The position numbers and the translations under genes were made by a program. From Oppiella nova (taxonomy: Eukaryota > Arthropoda > Arachnida > Sarcoptiformes > Oppiidae), in assembly GCA_905397405.1 (NCBI GenBank), contig CAJPVJ010000447.1, positions 1 through 25,107 of the forward strand: 25,107 bases of DNA, in the 5' to 3' direction. Within the stretch, counting starts at the first letter, position 1. Each line of letters begins with the position of its first letter. Under the pieces are notes generated by a model. The model was not told the DNA's origin and did no database searches. It saw only the letters and a program-made list of their open reading frames with translations. This document shows, one piece after another, positions 1 to 11,104 of the stretch.

Positions 1-1849
1 AATTAAATTTAATGACTCGAAACTCATTGCAGTCCACGAAATGTATTTTCACGGCTCGGACTCTCACTAAACTGATAGGCCGTCGACTGAATGCAATGGT
101 CTGTAGGGAACGGCAGATATCCTGCGATCGGTCCGCCAGTTTCACCCAATCGTTGTTCTCTTTAGCCTCAACCACATAGCTGTAGGCCCTCTCATCCCTG
201 TCCCACAGCTGGAACTGAAACGAGTCAATCATCACCGGCTGATCCAATGCCACGATTATTGGTCTGTTTGATGAGATCGCGCGCGAGTAGTACTTGTCGT
301 CCTGAGCAACGGCACCGACACCGGTAGCGCTCGTGTCGTGGTATACCCGCTGTTGGACACAATTCCTGATCCAATGGGGGTTGGCTAACAGGCCATCGAT
401 CCGTTCCACTCCTATCTGTTCCTTATTATAATAACAGCCAAAAGACTCGATCGCATCGAAAACCGTTTTAGTCGACACATCCATCCGGAGTTGATGTGTA
501 CCACAGATGCGGAACAATTGGGCCACAATTGGGTCGAAGTATAGCTTCTGATTATTGGCTGTCGTATATTTGGTGTAGTCATAGAGAGTGTCCCAAAGTA
601 CACCTTCAGAGGAATACTGGATTTTATATGAGAAGCGATCGCCCTTTTTGTCCGACATTTTTAAGTCGATGTGATTTATATTCAATGGAAATCCAAATCT
701 TATGACAATTGGCCACTCATACCTGAGTTACCTACTGAGTAATCTGAGAACTCTTGACCTCCTGACTAGTAGTCGAAACCATAGTGGATAAGAAGGCCTT
801 TAGTGAAGCATAGCTTTGACTAGCGACGTCTCCAATTACAACCCATGGAATAGCGCCCTATTCTTCACCAATTCACGGCATGTATTGTCCATATTGTCTA
901 TCAATGACTTGCTTCTCATCACATCCATTAACCTCTTGTCTGACACTAAACCACTGTTTCCGACAATACTTAAGAGGTCTTCGTATCTCATGAGTGGTAA
1001 ACGCACACAACGGATCAGTTCATCACTCGTATTATCATCCAATTTGTTGACATCAATGAACTTCTTTGCCAACAGAAAGAGATCCACTTCTGAAAAGCGC
1101 AATGAATTGCGAACTAATATAGTCTTCAATGTCTCGACGGATAACTCAAAGAAGTCTTCAGAGAGAAGAGAGTCTGTGACACAAATGGTGTCCAAGAAGT
1201 TGTGACAAACTGTTTGACAGTCAGACAGATGTGAGGCCATCGATGTCTCCAAGAGTTGCCACACATTGGATGTGTTGACGAATGTCTTGATTTTGGATAA
1301 AAACGGCGCTTCAAAGCCATTGAATTGATATCTTTGGATCAGACCTAAGATGTCCACAAAACCACATTAATTATCATCTCATCAGTTGATTCATGCGGTG
1401 ATAAACCATAAGTACTTACCATACAGTTTGATGACATCCGTTGGATCCAATGACTGAAGATGAATGCGACCACAATATGTCAGCTTAAGAAGCAATCGGA
1501 ACAGCTGTGGATCAGTCTCTTTGAGCTCAACCTCCGATTGGGTCGACTCTAACATCTGGGTCTCGAAGAGGCGGTCAAAGAAGTCCGACTGTGAGCCCAA
1601 TACTAACTTATGGCACGGCATGGACTGGTCCTCCACTTTGATGACAATATCACTGAATTTGGTCGACAAATAGAGCTGCGAATAGTTCGTGATTATCATG
1701 TCCTTCATGTCCATCACCAGTGAATCCGATGTCTGGTCATCAGTGGTATTGCCAGCGAATCGGCGCTTTTTATGGCTATAAAAGTCAATGTATTTCCCGT
1801 TCAACGCAACGCTATTCAAAAGACCCAAACGTTTATCATTTGATAACAT
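1..1849 (-). CDS. BTBD9: BTBD9-like BTB/BACK protein with discoidin (F5/8 type C) domains, 3' end missing
   Basis: Three exons read on the minus strand: 1849-1420, 1344-843 and 722-1; the frame is still open at the left edge. Exon 1 gives a BTB/POZ domain at about residues 56-146 (FSDIVIKVEDQSMPCHKLVL). Exon 2 gives a BACK domain containing the BTBD9-type motif VRLPLMRYEDLLSIVG. Exon 3 holds two discoidin-like modules, with LWDTLYDYTKY in the first and LWDRDERAYSYVVEA in the second, very like the BTBD9 C-terminus. Splice sites are GTAAGT/TTAG and a weaker GTTGTA/TCAG; both junctions keep frame. The Met at 1849 was chosen; an in-frame ATG at 1876 would add nine residues. BTBD9 proteins are thought to be CUL3 substrate adaptors linked to sleep and iron or dopamine handling; that role is inferred from the family. 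Similarity looks moderate, so a BTBD9 paralogue is possible. Confidence 0.85.
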
Positions 1850-2540
1850 AATTACCAAATCATAATAAAAACACAAAAATAATCAACAAATGAGTTATTT
1901 TTCTCGTAACCAAACACTCAATGCATTCATTAGTCGCTTATCAGTGCTTTAGACAAACATTTGTGTTATTATTAAACGGTTTATTAGTTGTGTTTCATTG
2001 CGTGTATTGAAGTGATCGCGAAGTCTTGTAATCAAATCAAACAAATGATTAGCGAAAGTGTGTCTCAATTGGCAAACAGTTGAGACAATCACGTGATGTC
2101 TACTGTTTTTGTTGACAATCACTGCAATCGTTTGCCATTCGCTACTATAGCGACACCTATTGAGTCACTATTACTAGAGTTCAATACGAGTGCTAAAACT
2201 TTAGATTTCTATCAAAACTCCTGGGTGTTTTTAAATCACATGATTATTAGATTTTATTTTAATTTTATGTACACTTCAATCACAATTTAAATTAGTTTAT
2301 ATACTAAACGATAAAATGTGTGCTAAATATATAAAAATAAATTAGTATTTAGTTGTTAGCCTTGATTTGAGTACAACTTCTTGAGGTGAAGTGGGAACTA
2401 ATAGGCGTCAAATCTTGAGTTATCACTGATAATGAGTTATCCATTAGAGGTTCGCATCCTATCTTTGAATTATCATTATTTAGTTATTCAGTCGATTCAC
2501 TCGTTTCCTGTAATCAATCAAAAAACAATTTAATTTCAAA
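1850..2540. other. Intergenic: BTBD9-like 5' flank and FKBP15 3' flank
   Basis: No coding region is supported here. The half next to 1849 should hold the BTBD9-like promoter. The other half should hold the FKBP15 3' UTR; a minus-strand AATAAA-type signal (TTTATT on the plus strand) lies at 2253-2258. The rest is plain AT-rich sequence. Confidence 0.5.
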
Positions 2541-5345
2541 TTACTTCACATTTAAATACAAATTAGTATTCAATACTTCAGTCACTTTCGCAGTCTCTGT
2601 GTCCGGCGTATTGACGGCTTTGTTGGCATCGATTGTCTTACGACTCGGAACTGGAGGTTTCGTCACTTCCTTCTCACCACTACTTCCCACAAACTTCTTG
2701 CTCTCCTCAAGAGTTTTACCGCTATTTTGTTGACTATTTTTGTCGCTCTCACCGATCGGCTGCCGGAACGGACTATTCGTACGGCTATTGGTATTGGAGT
2801 CGATGACAGCCAGAGTCGCACTCCGGATACAATTGGACACAATGTCCACCATTTCATCCGAAGTATAGCTCCGATTATCATCGATCTGAGCGCTAAACCT
2901 ACGAAACACGTCATTCATCGCCCGTTTAATATGACTCTTAAACTCCTTGGGCTCGCGCTGGCTATCATTGGCCAGTCTTTCGGCCACTTCTGTGCGCAAC
3001 TCATTCACCGTTTGTCTCAACCGTTGGTTCTCTTCAGACAAACTCTCATTTTTGGCCCGAAATCGATGGCATTCTTCCGTCAAAACAGTTAACTCGCGCT
3101 TCAGTCTCGTCTCAGACATCAATAGCCGATCAAACTCTTCAGCCTTTTGTAGACTATTATTATGAGTACCACTGCTGGCGATGGTTTGCGTTGACAACAG
3201 ATCGCAAACCTTTTCGTTCAGTTTCTGCAGATTCGATGTCTTGTTCTCCAACTCCTTCTTAAGGCTATTGTTTTCGTCAACTATTCGCTGAATACTACTC
3301 AACAGAATCGCCGAATCCATGAAACCAATGCTCGACACCGACATCGGGTTCATTGGTGTCGACGCGGATGAAGACTTAATATCATTGACTTTGTCGGACA
3401 GGGAATCCATTTTATCTATAATTTTACTCAAATTCATGCGAATCTCTGTATTATTAGTTCGCGTTTCGGTCGTCAGTATCGACAGATTGGTCTCAATATT
3501 CTGTGACACAAAATATGGCGGAATTGGCGTCGAGTATGAACTGGAAGTCATTGAGTGATTGACAGGAATTTGTGTGCAATTCTGTGCCATCGAGTCTTTG
3601 CCACCGAAATCGGCCATCACTTCATTCGCTTGACTACCGCTCGATGTCAACGAACTGTTCCTCGGCTTTGGAGATGGTTTCGTGTCTTCATCTTCCGGGG
3701 CATCAGTTGTATCATCGGTTTCTACGTTCTTAACGGCGACTGACGGCTCGGATCTCATGGGAAGTATAGGCAGTCCTCCCATTCGACTCATTCGCGACAA
3801 GATATCACTCTTAGGCTTCGCTGTCTGTGTCTCGTCTTTGACGGAATCACTCAAAGAGTTGGAATGCGATCTCTTCTGGCTATCAGTGGATTCAGTGAAG
3901 GAATTCTTGCGCTCTTTTGTCTCAACCACTGGTTTGGCATCAGATCTGCTCTGGATTTTCACGACTTCAAACTCAAACCCATATCTACTGGTCTGAGCTA
4001 ACGGTGCGCTTTCCAACAGCTCTCTCAACTCATCCCTCAACTTATCAGAGATTATGGCAAACCTTTTGCTACCGATTCGCATACCCTTCAGAATATCCAC
4101 CCATTTGTCCACTAATTTGATTCTAAACGGCTTTTTCACTTTGCTATCAATACTGACAAACACTTTGCCTAAACCTTGGTTATCGTCAAACAGCCATCCC
4201 TTATACCGGAGCTCTATATTGTCATTCAGTTGTGTCACTACAGCACTATTCTCATTGCCAGACATCAGGTCTTGTGTTAGAATCGATGGCTCGTCCGCTG
4301 AAGACTTTCGCCACGAATTGTATTTACAAACAGTTAACTGACGCCCGAAATCGCATTTGTCTGCTTCCGTGTCAAACATGAGGGACCAGTTCTGGCGGTT
4401 GTCGTCGTAGAAAGTGCTGTAATTGTTTGGTTGGCACTGATGTCACACCACAAAAAACATCAATTAACTTAACATACAATTACCGGTAAAAATAAATTGT
4501 CAATTCACTCACAATTAGTTTAAACGTCTCGGAAATGGTGGCGACTGTGATGTGCTTTTGTTTACCAGTGTATAAAACCATTTTATAGCTACCGGTGTCG
4601 TGATTGCCCAGTAGGGCGGCCCCCAATTTACCCCGAGCACTGTATTTATCATTTTCACTGATAGAGTAAATGATAAAAAAAAGTTTACAACAATATAAAT
4701 ATTTATAATTAATAAGTCATTCAGTCGTTGAACCCTAGCTTTACAGTTACTGTACAACTAAGACATGTGAGATATTAGATACAGATAACTGTCCCTATAT
4801 TTAGCACGTTATAGCCAATGGTTCACTAATTGATGGTATAATCAATACAAACAATTTAAAGACATTGACGGCTGAGGCGTGGATCAAAGTCATGACACTA
4901 TTACCGGGGCTGGCGTTAGCGCTATCACCGCTCGGATTACTGGCAACCTCTTCGGGAGTCAAAGAGTGGTAAACAAGCGATTAATACAAATCGTCACCAA
5001 ACGGATCAGTCAACACATACCGAACCTCTTGGGCTGCTTCGGTGGCGTGTATATCAGCGACTTATTGGAAGTGTCAGGGTCTAAGTGGATGTCATTGGCC
5101 TCGAACAGGTTGGCCAGTTTTGTGCTATGGATGGCAGTCATCGGTGGTTACGGTAGATATCAGTGGACAACACACGTGTCGATGAATAGACACAAGAATA
5201 GAGACATGGATTCAGTGATGAAATGGTAAACAAAAACAAATTATTAGTCAAAACAGTGACGTCTTGAGGTGATTATCACTGCAAACCTGGTCTCCGGTCT
5301 CGCGTGGAAGTCGTCATCGTCTTCGTCGTGAAGAGTGGCAAACAT
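2541..5345 (-). CDS. FKBP15: FKBP15 (WAFL) homologue: WH1-like domain, degenerate FKBP domain, coiled coil
   Basis: Five exons on the minus strand (5345-5287, 5124-5021, 4949-4853, 4657-4513, 4436-2541) join in frame to 766 aa. The start MFATLHDEDDDDFHARPET resembles the FKBP15 N-terminus, and KLANLF and YTPPKQPK follow as in that family. A WH1-like domain spans about residues 70-180 (KLGAALLGNHDT, PNNYSTFYDDNRQNW). An FKBP-fold segment lies at about 195-297. A Ser/Thr-rich linker carries LSRMSRMGGLPILP, a coiled coil lies at about 514-624, and the conserved FKBP15 tail module FKSHIKRAMNDVF is at about 634-681. FKBP15 is an early-endosome and actin-associated transport protein. The FKBP segment lacks the usual GW(E/D)xG active-site stretch and the Asp after the KVF motif, so it is probably catalytically dead. 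The protein is shorter than vertebrate FKBP15 (about 1,200 aa). The intron 1 donor GTTTGC is unusual. Confidence 0.93.
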
Positions 5346-5719
5346 TGCGGCCAATGATCACTGGATTGTGGTATGGATTGAATGGTTAATCTCAAGACTT
5401 GTGTTGACACACGAGTGCAGTGTTTGTATTGACTTTCACTTCAAAACACCCAATGCTTTGACGTCAACATAGCGTCCAATCCTAACGAACCATTCAAACA
5501 GTTTGTGACACAAAACGCAAACTTTTCTCAACGAAAAACTTCGCAAAACTTTTCAAAATTCATTTTAATTTCATTTATAAGTAGTTTATAATTATATTAA
5601 GTATAGAATCGCTTCATTTTAAAACAAATTTAAATATAAAAAAGTTTATAAAATTACAAAACAAATCAAATAAATAGTTACACAAAACCTGTCACTCATT
5701 CAAACACCTCTTCAACAAA
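5346..5719. other. Intergenic: FKBP15 5' flank and TANGO6 3' flank
   Basis: No gene is seen. The part near 5345 should be the FKBP15 promoter and 5' UTR. The AT-rich part from about 5560 to 5719 should be the TANGO6 3' UTR. No exact AATAAA is visible for TANGO6; an ATTAAA-type variant (TTTAAT on the plus strand) lies near 5563. Confidence 0.45.
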
Positions 5720-8506
5720 CTAAAGACTAAGAATCTTAATATTCTTCTCGAGACTAGTAGTCGGTGTACAGAGATCTCTATAGATGCGGTCGATCTCATC
5801 CATGGCCAGCTGTGCGTGAAGTTGAAGAATGTCATCGACTGTCATGGGGCCCTTGTGTCTTATGTCCCTTAAGAGCCTATGAATGTCTTTCAACTGTTGA
5901 GCCACTGCCTCAATGGTATCCCTTTCCACACCCTTTAACATAAGATGCAGGAAATGGACTGAAGAACGTTTCACTTCCATCGACTCGTCAGTATTGAGCA
6001 GCGCCTCCACCGCAGACATCAGTTCCACAATATATGGCTTGAGTGCGAATCTCAGAGCCCCGCAAAACTGTCCCAAATTGGATAAACTGGATATCCGTAT
6101 CGCCGGTTCCCCTGATTTGAGGCCATTTAGGAAACAACTCATGTATTGCTTGGAGTAGTGGTGACCGAAATCGCCGATAGATTTTGACAAACGCGTCAAC
6201 ACTTCGCCCACTTTCACCCTATCCTCCACTTTCCTATCGCTGTCAGAGAACTCCTGAATCAGCACCGGTAGCACATCATCTGTGCATAGGATGGCGAGTG
6301 TGGACAGTGTGTTCACTGCTGACAAATAGATGTATGACTCGCTGTCGTTGAGACACATCTGAGAAATAAATTGAATTAAATTTCTATCGATTTTCACAAT
6401 CATTACAATCAGTCATACCTTCAACGCGTTGATCAGTTGAGACCTATTGTCGAGTAGGTGTCTGTCTTTGGCGTAAATCAATTGCTTGAGTTTAATGAGC
6501 GCGTGAGCCCTCACAGGCATCAGCGGATCATTCATCTCATTCATGGCTAACTCGAAGTCGTTGTTCAGTTTGCCATCACTTCCAGAAAGGGTCCCATTAT
6601 TTGCATACAATTCAATACGATTTCTCACATCAATGGCTGTCTTTCGCATTTTCTCATCAAAATGCTGACTCTTTGACAGCACATCCAGCGTTGGAATCAA
6701 TTGTTTCAATTGAATCACGTCTTGGTTCTTGAGTTTATCTCTTTCTTTCAGTAATATCTCCACGATTTGCAAACACATTATCAGTGAGTTTCGTTTCATT
6801 TCGGCGAACTCCACATCTAAATGACAATCAATATCTACACCGGTATTATCAGCAACTGATCCATCTATGGACTGTTCTGCCGCCAACCTCTCAAACAAAT
6901 TGATCACAAACTTAATGGACTTTTCGGGGAAATTGCTTAAAATCGGTGCAACACTCTCGTGAATGGAGTCAATGAGAGCACAGGTAAGCAGTGATGCAGT
7001 GATTGACGGACTGAATGTCATCCTTTCAATCAATAGTAAAAACAAATCTATTTTAAATGTTTGATTCAATTTTGTCAGCAATTGTAGCACAAATTGAACG
7101 ATTGAATCGATTTGTTTAATATTTAATTCCTGGCAATCATTTGTTAACTTCCAATCACATGATACTCTGAACTCAATGCCAATCACACCATCGCTGACAC
7201 ACACTTTAAATCTGTTAATCAGATGATAATTATTATACAAAATATTATCCAAAAGATAGACACTTTGTTTAATAGAGTTTAACATTTCAGTCAATAGATT
7301 ATGAAGTAATGTCTTGTAATGAGACACCGATTCCTCGAGAACTACTCTACAGTAAAACAGATGCGAAATGATTTGTATAAACTTTTTCACATCATATCTA
7401 CAGATAATTAGATTATTAATGACTTCAATGCCTTTATTCAAAGATAGGGAACTGTTTGCTTCAGACGTTAGAAACAAATCCAGTATTTTATTTATAATCA
7501 ACTCTTGAGTTAACTTCTGATTCCTATTCTCTAAACTCATGAGAATTATGGCACCAATGGTGTGGTGATATTGGTTGGCACTGACCATCAGTTCCAATAC
7601 TTGTCCGCCAATTATCTCATAATATTGTCTTAAGGAACAGCACAAGACAGGCATCGCAGAGACAATAGTTCCGATCGCTTGATATCTTTGGTTAAGAGTT
7701 GTCTGTCGTTCAGACGTTTGGTCGCAATCGATGACAGCATTAATAAGTGAAATGAGTCCCAAATCTCTGATTAAACACTTCGACAGACTTCTGGAGATCT
7801 CATTATTAGACCATTTGATTGCTTGACATCGAGATAACAGCAATAGATTTCGGATTACAATCGTCTGATCGAAACCCGTTAACAATGCGGACAACTCTTC
7901 GTCAATCGCTGCCATATTTTCATCTGATCCGCTGTCGTGTCTGACAGACATCAGCGACGCTATGAGTGACGCGAAACAGTCCTCCAGAAGAATGCGACCG
8001 ATAATTGATTTCGTATTCAATAATTTGATCAAAATTGTGGTCAAAGAGTAGATAAACCGATAAGTAATCATCTGATGGTCTGTTAGTGTCCACGAGTTGT
8101 CGCCGACTGATAGGAACAGATGTTGGATCCGTTGGAAGTGTTGACTAATGTATGGTATTATCGTTAATGAGATTAATTTAATTACAGTTAACTTAATGGT
8201 CAGAAAGTTTTGATTAGAGATCAGCTCTTCGTCCGACAACTGGTTCAACAAAATGATGGCACGAGTCATGGTATCAATGATACGCCATCGGTGTCTTGAG
8301 CTGTCATCCAGTGTCTGATTGTCGATCAGTTCATTCATCTGCGGTTCAATCGTTTCGTAAATCTGTCGACAATTCATGTCATCTTCACATAAACGGCAAA
8401 CTTTGGCCACAATCTCGTCAAATATCTTCGGATCAGTTGCCTCTTTAGTGCTCAAGAGTTTGGCGATTGTCTTGAGATCACCACAAATCTCTTGGATATT
8501 ATCCAT
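5720..8506 (-). CDS. TANGO6: TANGO6 / RTP1-like HEAT-repeat protein
   Basis: Two exons, 8506-6419 and 6358-5720, are joined across a 60-nt intron (donor GTATGA, acceptor TTTCTCAG) in phase 0, giving 908 aa. The C-terminal part is the best match. NTLSTLAIL is followed by LPVLIQEFSD, KVGEVLTRLSKSIGD, AIRISSLSNLGQFCGALRFAL and a final LQLHAQLAMDEIDRI, the layout of the RTP1_C1 and RTP1_C2 regions of TANGO6/TMCO7. The roughly 690-residue N-terminal part is helical, repeat-like and leucine/isoleucine rich with no clear catalytic motif, as expected for an alpha-solenoid. Drosophila Tango6 came from a Golgi-organisation screen, and yeast Rtp1 helps RNA polymerase II assembly and nuclear import; either role is inferred here. 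The start ATG at 8506 faces RpS23 across a short shared promoter. Length is somewhat below human TANGO6 (about 1,090 aa). Confidence 0.9.
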
Positions 8507-8899
8507 GGCTTAAAACAATCACAAAATCAATGAAAACTTTAATTCAAAACACAATCAAAACAATTGACGGCAAAAGCACATGAGTTTACGCAACCAGACC
8601 TGTGAACTGCCATTCAGTCCACAATAATATATGTGTAATTAACAGCAAAACAATTATGGCCGCCATTGGTCTGCATTTCCATTATATTCAATAGTAAAAC
8701 CCCTCATTATTATAGCCCCCTTACTGTCCCCCCACTCACACAAACCTTTACAACACTTATGAATGAAAGCATATGTTACTTCACTATTAGTTACAGCGCG
8801 TGCGCACAACACTAACCCAAACAGTGTGTGATTGCCATTGCATTCAATACACACTTCCTTTTCCTGTCATTCACTTCAACCAAACACTTGTCCACCAAA
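8507..8899. promoter_or_regulatory. Divergent promoter region between TANGO6 and RpS23
   Basis: The start codons of TANGO6 (minus) and RpS23 (plus) are 393 nt apart, so both promoters must lie here. At 8795-8806 the only CpG-rich block in the stretch reads AGCGCGTGCGCA. Its reverse complement, TGCGCACGCGCT, fits the NRF1 consensus YGCGCAYGCGCR except for the last base. NRF1 sites (erect wing in flies) often sit in bidirectional housekeeping promoters. The regulatory role is inferred. Confidence 0.5.
8854..8866 (+). promoter_or_regulatory. Candidate 5' TOP tract of RpS23
   Basis: A pyrimidine run CTTCCTTTTCCTGTC starts about 46 nt before the RpS23 ATG. Ribosomal protein mRNAs typically start at a C within such a tract (5' terminal oligopyrimidine), which puts their translation under mTOR/LARP1 control. 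The exact start site cannot be seen from the sequence. Confidence 0.5.
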
Positions 8900-9500
<601 letters not shown>

Positions 9501-10237
9501 GGGCACCGGTAGATGGTTGTGGAGGCGCCCACTCAATATGTTCATTGAATTATTATTAAAAGACTTTTCGATCGGTTTATAAATTAAATGATGTTTTTTT
9601 GAGGATTTTTGTCTGTTTTTTGATTAGTGTCTAGTTTTTTGGTAACTTTTCTGTACTTTTAATTGAATTTTATGGTTGGGATCTACTTGTGGTTATAGTG
9701 TCTCAGGTGGTGATCACAAATTGGGTGTAGAATATTCTGAATGCCGTGTGTTATAAGTGCTGTACCGGTAATAGGTTTTGGGTTACTTTTTGGTCAACTT
9801 TTTGGTTAACAATTTGTGGTTTTATTATGATTTGTGTGATTATTGTTAACAAAGGTAAGTGTTTAGGTCTTTTGAATAGTGATTTGACTTCTATACCAAT
9901 CAAAAGCCTCGATTCACTGACAGTACCTCCGATGACCGGTTGTCTGTTTCGGTGGTGATGGACATGAATATCACTAATGATTTTGAAATCATCAAAATAA
10001 ATGAACTAGATCATAGATTTAAAAATATATTTTTAGATAGGAGTTCCCGATTCCACTTAAGGAACTTAAAATCATTTGAATTTAAAAATTCTTGATTTAT
10101 TTTTGTATATATTTATCAATCATTTTATGGTTTAGTTTATAAATTGTTTTAAATTATGATCAAAGTGTATATAAAATTTAAATAATACACAATACTAGTG
10201 ATTAAGATAACAAATGGCAGCAATAGATCCCAAGACA
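9501..10237. other. Intergenic between convergent RpS23 and sulfiredoxin
   Basis: The first 100 nt hold the RpS23 3' end, with ATTAAA-type signals near 9555 and 9585 followed by a T/G-rich stretch. A minus-strand poly(A) signal for sulfiredoxin (TTTATT on the plus strand) is at 10096-10101. One copy of the palindrome AGAATATTCT occurs at 9729-9738. An open frame at 9746-9958 has no recognisable product. Otherwise AT-rich with nothing supported. Confidence 0.5.
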
Positions 10238-10641
10238 TCACTTGAGATCCGGTGTGGAAGAACCCAAATAGCACTTCAAGTCATTGATATTAGACTTAAT
10301 AAGTTTGCAGCGAATGGTTGGCCTCTGAAGACGTTTGTGGGCCTCATATCGATGGCAACCGCCGAAAGAGTAGTAATAATTACCGCCTTCTCGGCCGACA
10401 ATCCACAGGACATTGATTGGCGGCACTTCTTGTGGTGATGTCTGTGTCGAACGGAAGCAGATATTAGTAATCAGTGAATCAATGGTTAGAAATGTATCAC
10501 TATTTATACTTCGATGGTATTCATAAGACTATCGACTTTCGGGTGATCCAGTTCTGATGGAAATGGTCTAATGAGGACATCCATTGGTATGTCGTGAATG
10601 TCGGCCACTTGTGAAGAATGAATACTTTGATTATCACTCAT
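10238..10641 (-). CDS. SRXN1: Sulfiredoxin
   Basis: Two exons, 10641-10510 and 10441-10238, are joined in phase 0 across a 68-nt intron (donor GTATAA, acceptor GACACAG), giving 111 aa. Exon 1 encodes the [18 protein letters not shown] segment and SLMNTIE. Exon 2 encodes [11 protein letters not shown], the nucleotide/peroxiredoxin-binding core [19 protein letters not shown], and the family's typical end [10 protein letters not shown]. The catalytic cysteine is Cys73 in FGGCHR. Sulfiredoxin uses ATP to reduce the cysteine sulfinic acid of over-oxidised 2-Cys peroxiredoxins. The protein is a little shorter than human SRXN1 (137 aa) because it lacks the low-complexity N-terminus; no clear targeting peptide is seen, so a cytosolic protein is likely. 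The start at 10641 is the only in-frame Met before the conserved part. The gene is head-to-head with METAP1D. Confidence 0.95.
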
Positions 10642-11104
10642 CTGTTGATCACTTTATGTTGAAATACTATGTAATGAGAAAAAACACATTAAAACTAAAA
10701 CTCAATTCAAATCACAATTAAATAGTTGTCCGAAAAGGACAGACAGTTCTGCTAAACATGTGATGCAATGCCTGTGCAATGAAGTAGGCTTTCCCTGTGT
10801 AGGGGAATGGGAGGACAGGGATGTATGCCTTACGTAACAGTTATAACAGAATTTCTACAGAATAACCATGCTACATACAATTATTTTTAATAGCTATTAA
10901 GCACTCGTTTTACACGATTATCTCAAACAGGATTTAATGAATATTAATATCCGGATCGTTTTGTGACAAAACTTTTTTTGCCATACATTGCCAACAAGAA
11001 GTGAACACTATTTCCATCTATTTGTGGATCAATTGAATGAACAGTTTGTTTACAAAACAAAATTCAAAACTTTTTTCTCAGTTTCGCGTGAATTGAATGA
11101 AGAC
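10642..11104. promoter_or_regulatory. Divergent promoter region between sulfiredoxin and METAP1D
   Basis: The two start codons lie 463 nt apart on opposite strands. Visible structure is limited to a short hairpin (TGTCC, loop GAAAA, GGACA, near 10736-10750) and a 15-nt palindrome GTTTTGT-G-ACAAAAC at 10958-10972. No antioxidant-response core (TGAC, three bases, GC) was found by eye. An in-frame upstream ATG at 10988 could extend METAP1D by 39 residues, but the extension lacks a mitochondrial-type sequence. Confidence 0.45.

Noticed and set aside
4879-5229. Plus-strand 116-codon open frame
   Set aside because: It is antisense to FKBP15 exons 2 and 3, which match the family and splice in frame.
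9746-9958. Plus-strand 70-codon frame with a good GTAAGT donor at 9854
   Set aside because: No matching acceptor or downstream exon, T/G-rich low-complexity product, and it lies between two convergent 3' ends.
10214-10438. Plus-strand 74-codon open frame
   Set aside because: It overlaps sulfiredoxin exon 2 on the other strand, whose protein is clearly recognisable; this frame is its shadow.
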